Shown piece by piece: positions 49,804-61,587 of a stretch of DNA of 64,000 nucleotides (the first letter of the stretch is position 1; each line of letters opens with the position of its first letter). The DNA comes from Lunularia cruciata (Eukaryota; Streptophyta; Marchantiopsida; Lunulariales; Lunulariaceae). The stretch is taken from the NCBI GenBank assembly GCA_948567375.1, contig OX419755.1:26366517-26430516 (forward strand), read 5' to 3'. The notes beneath the pieces were generated by a model that worked only from the letters and a program-made list of their open reading frames with translations, was not told where the DNA came from and made no database searches. The translations under genes and the position numbers were made by a program.

Positions 49804-52606
49804 TACTCCTTGGCACCTAACATGATAAGCTCTCGCACACTCCCTGACAAATGTGTCAAACGTTGTGTCCATTGCTCCATATAACTCCAAGGCTAGAGGA
49901 ATAAAGAGATGACCTTGCTGCACCCCTATACTTAGAGACCTTGTGAGCTTGCTATTGCACTCACCGCCCATCCAAGGAGATGGGTAATCACTCCTTCCAA
50001 AATTGTATAATGTGTAGGGTCCATAACCACGACATCCACTACTATCACCTAATCATCTTGGACCAAGTATAAGTCTACCATGACATGTGTCATTTGCAAA
50101 GCATACAAACACTCTAAGCCAAGTATCCACTCTTTTGTGCCATAAAAAACACTATGCCTCTAATAGCATCATGGGTAACTATCCTCTATCCTCCAAAAGG
50201 ACACTATGTCATATCAACCACTATTGCATCTAGTGTAGAACCACACTCATAAGTGAGTAATGAAGATGCAAATGGGTAGACCAAACCTAGGCAAATCTCA
50301 TCATTGTAGAGAAGTAGCTGGTGCAAGTTGGAATGCCCTGATGCACAATTCAGCTAGGATCCAAAAATCTACATCCTTGTTGGAGCAAGAGCAAATATAT
50401 GCTCTAGTAGCATGAGGAATGGACGAGTCAACTAAGAGAGACTGTAGCGTGTGTTGATATTGTTGCTCCATCAAGAAAGACTATAAACCTCTAGTCCATT
50501 TGCCAATAGTGAAGAAATCTATCTCCACAGGCACATGTGCCTGTGGAGATAGACTATCTCTTGTTTGCCACAATAACATCAATTGAGAAAAGGAGTGTCA
50601 TCTCCTCCATAGATAGTAAGCCAACCCCTCCATATATAGTAAGTCAACCCCTCTACATGAGATCAGTAAAGATGTCTATTTATGTGCCAAATCCACTATC
50701 ACACACTCAAATGTCCTTGTTCCAATAATATCACCAAAGATTCCCATAATCCTCCAATCCAAGGTTCTCAAACATAATAGGAAGGTCAAGGAGGAGGGAT
50801 CTATGTGAAGGAGGTAAGTTAGTCAATGAGCAATACTAAAGGAGAGTATACCAAATGCCACTTGCAGATCTCTTAGTAAAGGAAGGTCATCCACATGGAG
50901 AATACCCTTTGCAAGAGCAATGTCTAAGAAGTGTGTGACAAAATCCTTATATCCTACCGACACTCCAAGAACATGTAGTCCATCTATAGATATGATACAC
51001 CATTTTGGAAGCTTAAGGTGAGGAGGGATACCTAAAGGGCACCACACCCTGCACTTTGACACCTTGACTCTCAAGCCTACTAGATGTAGCTCAGTAGTCA
51101 AGTGGTCAAAGGCCTACCTAATCTGATCTATAATGCCTACAATGTATACATCATCTACCAAGGAGGGAAATACACAACTTGGCATAGCCAAAGTAGAAGA
51201 TAAGAGAGCTCTAAAGTGAGCCATGGTAAATAATGGTCCCCCTAAAAGATCTTGTTGACATGCACCAATAATTGACTCTAAGTTGGTGATTCTCTTGTGT
51301 GAAAAATTGTGTTGGTAGTAAAGGGAAGCAAGAGAGCCATAAAAAGACCACACAAAAGGAATTAGACTCACCAAGGATCCACCAGCCTCCCTAAGCTCTC
51401 TAAAGATGGATCCTCATAAGATGTTATTAAAAGTGTTCTCAATATCCACATGTAGGATTATCCACTCTAGATGGATATCTAGGAGTGCACTAATGCCTAA
51501 AGATATAGCCTCACATCCTCCAAGTGTAGCTATTCCAAACTGATGTGGACTATGGTGCTATTGAAAGTGGGAACTATGCTAAATGACAATAGTGTGGCTG
51601 ACCAAACACAAAAGATCTCTCTAATAACAATTGGTCTAATGCTTCTTGTGTCCTTCTCCATAGCAAAAAGTTGATTAGCACCTAACATCCAACTAATAGA
51701 CATAGGAATATCTCCTCTTGCTATTATTATAGCTTCCTTAAACAACTCGATAAAACCACTAGAAGGATCATCTACTTGAAAGCAATATTTAAGATGCTCA
51801 TATACTATCCCTAACAAGCCTCTTGAGGAAAGGCAAGGGCTATACACAATGCTTGTGCAAAAAGTGAACTATCAAGATATAAAGGCTGCCCAAGATGATA
51901 ACCTAAGACCTCTAGTGGTAATCTTGTTCTTGCCATAGGATATTGTGAGAGTATGGAAGAGATAGTCTCATCAATAGGACTAGCCATAGACAAAGGATGC
52001 AATGCTTTTGTTGCTCTACTAAACTCTCCCGTCTGACCCAATGTCATACACCGTTGTAATCAAGTGGACTCTATGGCATCCTGTGGCAAAACCTCTCTCC
52101 TAAAATGTGTAGCCCTAACAGAATCTTCCTATAGTGCTGCTCAATTCCTTGCTTAGAATCAACAAAATCTAGTAGCCACCTCTCTATGTTCTGTACGTCT
52201 CACTCTAGCATAACAAAGACACCATTGAAGGAGTAAGAGGAATATGAACCAAGCTAACTTGTCCAAGGGATCATGTGCCAAACAATCAAGTGGTAGGCAA
52301 AAAGCCTATTTAGCTTCATCATAGAGTGTATGAGGTAGCCTATGGAATACATATGGACATGGAAAACTGGGCTCAAATAACCAAAATGCAACCCACTTAA
52401 GAAGCTAATCACTCCCACAACTTGATATGTATCCTTGGAATGGTCAAAAAAAGGATATAGGAAGCGTGCGTAATCTTGAGAGTCATTGTTGTTGATGTGG
52501 TTGCTCACCTCACGTGACCATCCCAAGTGGTACAATCATAGTCCTTATGTATCCTCCCCACATGGATCACTCCTTGTCAGGTAAAGCGTTGTTGACACAG
52601 TATGCA
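49804..52606 (-). pseudogene. R2-like LINE protein relic: finger, RT, nuclease
   Basis: In coding order: a C2H2-like finger (52606-52547; C-x2-C, ten residues, H-x4-H; one stop inside). A segment with GEFSRATKALHPLSMAS follows (about 52025). Reverse transcriptase comes next: GLLGIVYEHLKYCF, GIATLGGCEAI, motif A HVDIENTFNNI, motif B region GACQQDLLGGPLF, motif C FPSLVDDVYIVG (YADD changed to LVDD) and WCPLGIPPHLKLP. The nuclease region (about 50450-49804) is very broken but keeps HDAIRG-like and LELYGAMDTTFDTFVRECAR blocks shared with copy A. Both catalytic aspartates remain in the RT. Stops and frameshifts make the copy dead. Confidence 0.7.
50518..50553. repeat. Perfect 36 bp palindrome
   Basis: Two 18 bp arms meet without a spacer at CACATGTG. 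The arms include ATCTCCACAGG and its complement. It lies between the RT and nuclease parts of LINE copy B. Copy A has only a related right half (GGGGATAGACTATCTC), so the palindrome arose after the copies split. Confidence 0.92.
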
Positions 52607-53150
52607 TGGCGTATCCCGAGCTGCTTTGGGTGGCCTCACATGGGAAAGTGTAGCCACAACTAGCACAAAAATAATGATAATAACACATGATGCTCCTCTC
52701 CATCTCTTCCCATACTTGCAAAACCATAACCCTTCATATCCCAACTCACATGATAAATACTATATGCAAACCCTAAAAAACTATAAACCCTCTTAATTTT
52801 TAATTCCCATCTCTAAAATTTTCAAACTAAGTTCTCATGGAATTATAACATGAATACCTAGAGGTTAAAATTGAGAACTCCTGACCCATCAATCTCAATG
52901 TTTAATAATCATTCTAAACCCTAAAAATCCCTATAACTTTCTACTCAATTCTCCATAGTCTTCAATCTAGGTACCAATAGAACCGGAATTGAAAAACAAA
53001 CAGAAGTATTATTCACTTAAGTGCTATATGCTAGAGGACACTCAGAAAATGTATATCTTTCCTCTCACATCTCTCCCTCTCCTTTCTCGTCTCCACACAC
53101 TCTTCTTATAAAATAGTCATAGAGGCTCTACATGATTTTATATATTCATA

Positions 53151-54560
53151 AATAAAATCACTATGTACATATGGACTCAAATAGATCATATTTTTATATT
53201 ATAAATTATATTATATTAAAATATATGAAATAAATTAATCTATCTTATATATAAAAAACCAAAGTAAAATAGCAAAATATTAAAGTGTTCAAGATTATCC
53301 CTAAATAAAATATCCAAGATACAAAATATTTCTTTACATATAATTTAGAAAATTAGTCTTAATATTGAAAATTTAGTAAAAAATCAATAAAACATTAATA
53401 TACATGGGATTTCAAAATCTCTACAATGATCGAACTTTTAACAAACAAGTTTCATAGATAAAAGTTAGAATGTTTCAATTTTTGCTCCATACAATCTAAA
53501 AAGAACAGTTTTTAATAGCTTGATTGTCAAAGGTTACAGTTTAAATTTTTTATATTTTGATTACACAGAATATATGTTAAAAGTATCAAATCAAACAAGA
53601 TAACAAATATATTGTAGCCACTTTACCATTAGAAAAACTTTCAAGAATATTAGAATATTACAAGATAATTAATATCAAGATTATATATTTTAACCAATCT
53701 GCCGTTATATAAGATTTCAAATGATTATGATAAACTTAGTCTCAACAAATCAAAATCTTAGATAAAATATAAAAGAGGAAGATTGAAATTTTGCAAAACA
53801 GTCTTACCGAGAGAGACAAATATATACCATATAAAGTCATAGTTATTCATAATAATGCTGAAAATTAATCTTGAAAATTTGAAAATAGATCTTGTTTTTG
53901 TTATGTCTTGAATTTTTTTTTGCTAAAACAAAATGTTTGAATATAATCTTTTGAAAGTTTTAAACTCTCACTTGACTAGACTAACACACACCATTCACCT
54001 AGACATGGAGATATGAAACCCTCAATGCCACATTTCTTGACACCTGTAATGCATGCATCGATGACAAACGAGACACAGAATGAACTATATAGCCATGAAA
54101 ACAATATCCAGGAGTCCTTCTACAGACGGCGGATCAAGCTGCAGGCACCTACTACGTACCTTGAGGCTGGTTTGAACTCTACAAAGAATTGTCGGGCTGC
54201 CTTGTTCGCACATGCGAGATATGTTCAGCCAATGATACTGCATTCCGCTTGCCGTCACATGCAGCGCACGTGTCGATGAAACAATGAAATGACGGATCAT
54301 CATCAATCTATCTGGGCAGGCTCAGCATTCAGCCGGTCTCTCTAAAAGCGTGAGATCTCTCTCGACGACTACTCTTGCAATGGCAATCACATGGTCCTCT
54401 TTCAACGTTTGCCGACTATGCTTGACTTCGTCCTCCATCCCGTGCCTGGGCAATTTGAGTCATGTTATTCCTCTTTAACCTAAATCCCAAAGTAGATCAT
54501 CATGATTTAGCAATAAGGAAAATCATATTTACAAGTCACATCTCTAGAGTACACTAATGT
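53151..54560. other. AT-rich intergenic DNA
   Basis: Extremely AT-rich to about 53.95 kb, then mixed composition with ORFs under 90 codons. No gene or repeat structure was recognised. Confidence 0.5.
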
Positions 54561-54562
54561 AG

Positions 54563-54977
54563 GATGCTTTCTCCATATCTCCGTTTTCTCTACAAGTCAC
54601 TTTTGATCGGATGCATGAGTGGTAAGATATTTTCCTTCTCTCCAATTAGGCAGGCTCAATTTCTTAATCTCACTACTGTCTTATGTCTTTAGAAGAAGGT
54701 GACCGAGTGCGATGACAAGAAGGATGGAAGACCCCACCAAGCCCGTACAAGGAAAAGATATAGAGAGTAAAATAGAGCTAAGTCCCAATAAAGAATAGAT
54801 ATAAAGGGTAAAACGAAGGTAAATCCCAATAGTATTGGTAAGAGGAATGTTATGTTTTTTAACCTCTTGTGTCTTATCCTTGTGCAGCTTGATGAGGTCT
54901 TCCATCCTTCTTGTTGTCCTGCGCGGTCGCCTTTGACTTATTCAATGGCAGATGCTTTCTCCATATCCCCATTTTCC
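54563..54977. repeat. Inverted pair of LINE tails between 27 bp direct repeats
   Basis: One tail (about 54695-54762: AAGAAGGATGGAAGACCCC, CCGTACAAGG) and a second in opposite orientation (about 54883-54941) face each other. GATGCTTTCTCCATATCTCC (from 54563) and GATGCTTTCTCCATATCCCC (from 54951) flank the block, matching at 24 of 27. It looks like a foldback retroposon or a twin-primed insertion with its target duplication. Confidence 0.65.
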
Positions 54978-57900
54978 TTGAGTATTTGAATCGCAATTTC
55001 TCATTCATTTACAAGTGCATGGAGGTGACGGGGACCTGGATAAGACGGATGAGATGTGACTTGGACCTTCTATCTTTCATACTTTTCTAGTCCCCTTGGG
55101 TTGTGAAAATGTATTCTTTGACTAGTCTATTGCGCGTTCACCGGACACAAGAGAAAGAGAAGGGAAAATTTGAACCCTAAGAACCTGTTTCGTTCAATTC
55201 CCAAAAACGTCTGTTTTGACACTTTGTGGCAAAGTCAAATTCCGTCTGTCGCTTAAAACGAACATAGCCGGAATCTAAAGGGATTCCGTCATCCGCGCTA
55301 AGGATCGCCAGAGAGTTTTCTTTTATAGAAATAGAAGGCCCGTTCGACAACCAAGGCGATTCCTCTCCTTCGAGATGTTAGATTGGAATGGTCCACTTTG
55401 TTTCCATCCCTCTGTCAATCCTCTCAGGAGTGGATAATTGGAGTATCAAGCTCTTGATGGGTCCAGCCGTGGTTACAAACAAAGCGTCTATGCCGTTTCC
55501 CAGAGATCGCAAGCACAATTTGCCACTAACACTTTTCGACGGACTACACTCCAACCTTGTTATATGTCCAACCTTGTCAAACATTTCGAAAATGTAACTA
55601 ATAACACTTCAAGCCCAGGGAACAGTACACAGCACTGTAACTTGCTATCCTTGCCCTCTTGGAAATCCTCAACTACGGTACTGCTGACGGTGTAGGTCTA
55701 AATTTCCCCTGCTCGATCAGAGAATCTGCATCTCTTGCGAAAGCGGGAGTTTTCGTCCTCCAGTGTCTCAGCGACTGCCTGTGACGTGAGTTCAAGAGCA
55801 CTACGATAGCATCTTCTATTTCACCTAAGCTCCAGGCTACCTACTTACCATTTCGATCAATGGTCTCATGACTCCGTGGAGCCTCAGCACTTTCTTTCAG
55901 TCGCCAGCGTGAGCACAAGGTGTGAAAGCGACATGATATCACAGCAGGCCTCCACCGTTCCTCTTGTCAACACTCACTGTGCGCAGTTAGGCCCGTATTC
56001 CTCAACCTCAGTACCGTATATAGAACTGGACATAATTTTCCCTTCCAGATCATTGACAGCACCATTTGTCTTTGTTCAAAGGACAATGTCATCGACTGAG
56101 AAGAGAAGGGCGGCCTTTGAATCATGAAATCATACGTTCAGCGGCGAACAATCACTGAAAAATCCATACGGTACCTTACTAAACCTTCCGAACTCTTCGA
56201 GTGCGTTTTACATTGAGGAACTGGCTGTTTAGGTAAAATATCAGTGTTGCGATGCTTTTTCTTCGCCAATTTGAATGCTTATGAGAATCATTACTATGGC
56301 CAGTAAGCAAGCTTACTCATAGACCAAGGAATCAGTGCTTCAATCCAAAACGGACTCAACACTCGGGTATTGGGCACAGCACTCGGTCGTGGAAAAGGGG
56401 TTTACTGTACAAACTCCAACAGTCTCCTCAGTGGCCATGGCATTGGTTAGAGAGAGCTGTGTGTGACGTGGACATGTTTATCTGCTGTGACAGCCGAGAT
56501 GTCATCTAAAACGTAAACAAACGCATGGGGATACGATCAGGTAGAAGATTTCTACTTTGAGTACGGGGAGCAAGTCAGAAATCTCCTCCTTCCGTCATTG
56601 TGGGACCAAGCCTTTCCCGTTTCGCTATCGAGGCTTGGCCTCTTTTCACCTTTTGGGTTTTCTTTTACGGGTCTCCCCATCCTTGCAGTGTTATGCGCGC
56701 CTTTTCCCGTTCCGTTCCGTCCGTCGAGTTAGGAATCAGTAGGACAAACAACATACGAGTTGAGGACAGGGTATGGCAAGGACAAAGAAACGGGTTTGAT
56801 GGTGATATCCGCGCAAACGAGAACTCAGGTTTATCATCTTTCAGCTTTACGCTTAGCTGCTTCGAGGTAATTAACTGCCTTCTACTCAGTGAGATTCGAA
56901 TGGCCCTGGCCACCCATAGTAAAACTGGAGTGAAAGATAAACATATACACTCTGGTCGGAGCGGAAATGCCATCGCCTTCTTCTCAAAACCAGGGTTAAC
57001 TCGCAGGATGAAGGGTTTGCTTTCCGGTGGACGCGATCGCATGAGCCGTATAAAGGCTTGCGGCTGCTCAACGGAGTGCGCGGAAACGCCTATGCGGAGT
57101 AGAATTCCGCGGAACCTCCCATACATGGTGGGGCCAGCACAAGGGAGGACTCTTTGCTCTTCACAGTCGTACGTGTGAGTCGGTGGGAATAACAGCCTTT
57201 CCTCCGGCAAGGTAGGACCAGGATTAGGAATAGGGCAGGACTGCCCTATTCCTTCACCTGGGCGTGACACAAAGGAGCCGTAAACACATCCGGGACTGTT
57301 GTACATACTGTCGGAGGCGAGAACGGTACTGCCGTAATAAACTTGCGGCAACAGAACGAACAGGCGGGCCCGCCCACAGCTCTGATAGGAAGAGTTAATG
57401 CGAAAAGACTCGTGAACTTATCCATTGAGCCTATGTAGGCTCCGAAATGGCAGATTCCGAGCTGAGCCATTATACTCCGGGTTTGAAGGGTCAAAACCGC
57501 CATTATTTACTTCTTCCAAAAGATTTGCATCTCCCTTTCGCATGTCAACGAGAAGTCTACGGTAGTAGTTAACGATTTTAACGGAATTTTAGAATTCACC
57601 TCTGGGTACTCTATCGGGATTCTTCGTTATGATTCTGAAAGCAATGGTCAGTTGACACATGGAAAAGATGTAAATATAATAGTGCAGGACAAAACGTAAT
57701 TACCACACAACATTCATCCCACTTCACTAACAATCTTGCTACAGTAGGGCGATGGGATGGGATAGTTGGAATTTGGTGTAAGACATCGTTTCTCAACTTT
57801 CTCAAGAAGACAATTCCTCCGTCACTCTCATCACCGTAAGTGCATTCCAAATTCCTTGTCTCTTTAAAAGTTTTGAACTGGAAGGACAAAATTGGAGGAC

Positions 57901-60087
57901 CATTATCTCTGGAAATTTATTCTGGTCCAACGACCGCAATCCTCCAAGTTCAGCAATTACGGTGAAATCATGGCTCGTAAGAAGGGCCAAGAAGGGCCGA
58001 GTTGAAGTACCCACGTTAGACATTATGAGAACATGGAAATTATAAGTAGAACTTAGAGGGTTCGTCAATAATCATGTCATCATTGCGCGAAAAGGTGCCG
58101 AATTTACAACTGAGCCAAAATATGTACTGTAGGTAGTTCATGCTTTCATCATTGAGTGAGAGCATGACTTGTACTTGCCTGATACTACACTACCTTGGAA
58201 GGACTCCTCACTCAGTGGCAAATCATGCATCGATCTTTTCTAAAGTAGATGAATTAATATTCTCCACATTGTAGTAATGTGCCTGGACCCAACCGCAATT
58301 TGGGAATCCAGAAGGTAGAGATGGATGTGGAGGACAGTCCTTTTCAGAAACGATAATGATAGAGCTCTGCTTGTTTATGAGCTACAGTAAAGTAAGACAT
58401 TGAGTTCCATCGTCTTCGGCTTAAAGAAGAACCGAGATTCCATGTTTGGAGTGATTTAATCGAACCACTGAGGGATGAAAATCTTAATATAGATCGAGCA
58501 CTTATAAGCTACAGCTGTAGTACATGAGAGCTGCCGTTTCACTCACTAGCGGTATGTAGTATCTGCGCTAAAGACCTAAAACTTGGCAACCCTTAGTTAC
58601 CCTACCTCGTGCAAGGACGGAGATTGCAATCAACTTGCAAATATTCAATGGTTGAAAATCGTGCTTATTCCTCGCACAACTGTAATTTTTGAAAGAACTT
58701 GCCCAAGTCGATGCAATTTCACTGTGTGTGGTCGGATACGTGTGAGCATGATTGTTCTGTGCAGGCACACGTTACATATCAACAGTTGACACAGTTTTCG
58801 AGTTCACTGGTTAATGCTGCTGTTGCGGTAGCTTGGTTTTGCGTCTTCAGCATGGGAAACCGGACATTTACACATGAGTTAAACCAGGGTCTGCTGCTTA
58901 GAATGCATCTGTTCATGGACACAACGAGATTTTCTGCCCTCCCCGACTTACAGTGGAGAGGTTCATCTGTCGCGCTTGAATTTATTTACGGTGCAAAGTT
59001 CAAGTAGAAGAAGAAATTTCACGGGTCCCTCGCGCCCATCCTCTTCAACCCTAACAGTGGCATATCAATACGTCGTTAACGTTAATATGTCCTCACACGA
59101 TCTCCATTCTCAGACAGCAGGTAACTCCATCAGCTAAGTTGGGTAATTTCGTTTTTAAGTGATCATCAGGAAGGTTCTGATGATCAACCTTCAGATTGAC
59201 GTCGCGTAGCGCACATGTGCAATCTACCATTGTCTAGCTATAGTGTTCTTCAAAAGTGGTGCGTTACTTATCACGCTTCCACATACCGCCTTTGCCCTCA
59301 TGAGGGCGGCGTTTTGGTTTGTCGATGTCAAATTCTGATAGGTCTTCATAAAATCTTCCCATTTGCCGGGCAGGTTCACCAAATTGAGATGTGCTCAGGT
59401 AGGTCAAACTTGCGATGTTTCCGGGGTGCGAATTTGCGTGGATTGAATGGTGCGGTCGTAATTCTACTTCCATAGTCCTTTGACCATGCACGCAACGTAA
59501 TCGGCCGTCCGATAAAAACAACTCGTTCTGGTATGGTTTCTCTCTGAAACGTCACACGAGTATATTGAAACTTCCTTACCGTCGATCTATTAGATGAGAA
59601 TGAGATAGCTCTGTGAAGCAGAATCACAAAATTCGAAGGTAGTATGACGAAAACAATCAAATTCATCAGGAAATTCAGATCGGTAAAGTGACACCGTGCT
59701 TGACATAAAGTAGAGCTCTTCTGAGTCAATTGAGAAGGGATGTAACTTACAAGACGGACCTATATTACAAAAGTATGTTCGGTTTTCTCTTACCAGGGAT
59801 GTTGCTTCTACTCGGACAGCGTCCAGCTAGCGATGTACAAGCATGAATATACATTTGTGGTTGTTAGGATGATGATGCTAGCAAACGTCCATCCCGTCGC
59901 CGCGATGTGTAAGGAATTCCCTTACAATTTTCACTCTACTTAAAAAGAATTTCAGTAAAGAGTGGAGGTGGAGGGGAGGGGCTGTACGTGGAGCCTGTGG
60001 CACAACATTCGACACTCTAACTTCTGTTCAAATGACGAACAAAGAATTTGTTGTTGCTGTAAGAAATATATTTCCTCCCTACTCTCT
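54978..60087. other. Region without a recognised gene
   Basis: Composition is more balanced than in the repeat blocks, so genes are possible. Minus-strand frames at 55378-55584 (GNGIDALFVTTAGPIKSLIL) and 57802-58068 (HDFTVIAELGGLRSLDQNK) look protein-like but could not be assigned or spliced together. At 56600-57351, long open frames lie on both strands (192 codons plus, 228 codons minus) with no recognised domain. Confidence 0.3.
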
Positions 60088-61059
60088 TCATTCTACCGAC
60101 TCGAACTTACGCCTCTTGCTCGATGACACCGGCGGTGACCCGAAGTCCAAAGCAGCGGAGGTCCCACATCTTGGGCACATGGGATTTGCCTTAGACAGCA
60201 TGACAAACATTAGACAGTTCTTACAACCTCCCACCATGACCATCTCCTTGGCCGTAGTGTCAACTTCACCGTCCAAGTTCTGCACCGTCGTATCAGCAGC
60301 AGCAGCGAGTCGTTTGTTGCTATTTTGGTTCTCCTTGTCCAGTAGTTGGTAGCTCACTAAAGACGGACGTTGCTGTTGTGATGATGTCGATGTGGACGAC
60401 GATGAGGTGGAAGGCGAAGGCGACACATTACTCCTCAGAAGTTGTTGATCCGGTAGCGACACGCAGCTCTTCCCGAGCATTTTCTCCGACCGCATTAGGG
60501 CCATTTCTACCTTCTCAAGCGTGCAGACGCTGTGTTGTTGGGTCTTAGCGTGGAGATTTAGCTTAAGCTCGAGTCCGTTAATGGTAGCATCTCCTACAAC
60601 GCTCGAAGTGGTGCGTGAACGTGCCCCTCCTCCCAGCCATCCATGTCCCCACTGCTCGCGAGTCCCATTGAAGGTAGATGACGGTTTGCATTCGTCCCTT
60701 GCATCCCGACCGGAAATTGATGGGCATGGGGGAGATCTGCCAGCTGAAGGATAATCTCCCAGTTTCTCATTTTCAGATTCCTTGCTCCCTAGAAAGTCCC
60801 GGGTCTGTGGCGATAATGAAGATTCAGCCTCCGAAATCATGATGGATTGTTTCCTAGGATCGCTGTATGTTTCAGAGCCCGTGTGACGGTTGACGTAGTA
60901 TACCTTTCCAGACTGCAATTCGCCACTACCTTTATCAGTGATCCCTTCGAGACAATTCACAATAAACTAATGTACAGCAGCAAATCTTCAGAGACACGAT
61001 AAGGTCAGTCCCGGCTGCGTGAGTAAGGACTATGGAGGAAACAGCAACTTCACGAACAG

Positions 61060-61122
<63 letters not shown>

Positions 61123-61587
61123 ATTCCGAAAACCAACGCAAAAGTTTGATAGTCTGATAGTGACACTCGGAAATCATCTAGTAAGAAGGTTAACCTTAAG
61201 GTCCAAACATTTCTCCCATCCCGATGGTAGGGGAAGGTCTGGGTCCAGTTCCACAAACTCGTCAGGTTGGCCGTCGTCGGTAGATGCGGGCGCAGACGTG
61301 CTCCCGAACAAATCTAGTGTGGGGCAGCTCTCATGAACTTGGCCCATCATCAGCTGCAGGACTTTTTGAGGATCCGCTCCTCCCCATGAAGACGACGAGG
61401 TGGCCGCGGACGGAGCTTTGTGTTTCATATGAGAGTACGAAGGGCTAGCAAGGTCTGATCCTCTCCATCCCACTTCCATCGCCACTGCCATCATGCGTCT
61501 TCCCTCCCAGTATGTTCCCTCCAGATCGCTAGCAATTCTGAACCCCTGGTGTAATCTTCCTCCTTTCCTTGTCAAGTGCTGCAGCAA
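60088..61587 (-). CDS. WW-domain and zinc-ribbon protein, CFL1-like
   Basis: Two exons (61587-61195, 60912-60088), joined in phase 0 by a GT-AG intron, give 405 residues. The intron splits a WW domain: LPLPSGWEKCLDLK at the end of exon 1, SGKVYYVNRHTGSETYSDPR at the start of exon 2 (residues about 117-151). A C-terminal four-cysteine ribbon (C361, C364, C377, C380; CKNCLMF and CPRCG) and a basic SSKRRK tail follow. This pair matches the plant CURLY FLAG LEAF 1 type, which acts in cuticle and epidermal regulation with HD-ZIP IV factors in angiosperms. The middle is Ser-rich and likely disordered. An alternative start is MMAVAMEVG near 61495. Role here is inferred from family. Confidence 0.8.
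61064..61119. repeat. (GA)n microsatellite in the CFL1-like intron
   Basis: About 28 GA units inside the single intron. ORFs through it are artefacts. Confidence 0.95.

Larger units (their letters stand above)
42630..53150 (-). mobile_element. LINE copy B (R2-like), split by a copia insertion
   Basis: Read on the minus strand from about 53150: AT-rich leader, C2H2-like finger (52606-52547), reverse transcriptase (about 51850-50820), nuclease region (about 50450-49804), then after the copia insertion (42933-49798) the 3' tail (42932 to about 42630). Both halves match LINE copy A colinearly: the junction sequence GAGAGTGAGAGTGGTAC is continuous in copy A (24220s) and is cut here at AGTGG. Without the copia the element is about 3.6 kb. 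The true 5' end and its target duplication were not found. Confidence 0.7.

Noticed and set aside
60088..60352. 106-codon plus-strand ORF at the CFL1-like 3' end
   Set aside because: It is antisense to exon 2, whose minus frame encodes the four-cysteine ribbon.
61019..61336. 105-codon plus-strand ORF with Glu-Arg repeats
   Set aside because: It reads through (GA)n in the CFL1-like intron and antisense to exon 1.
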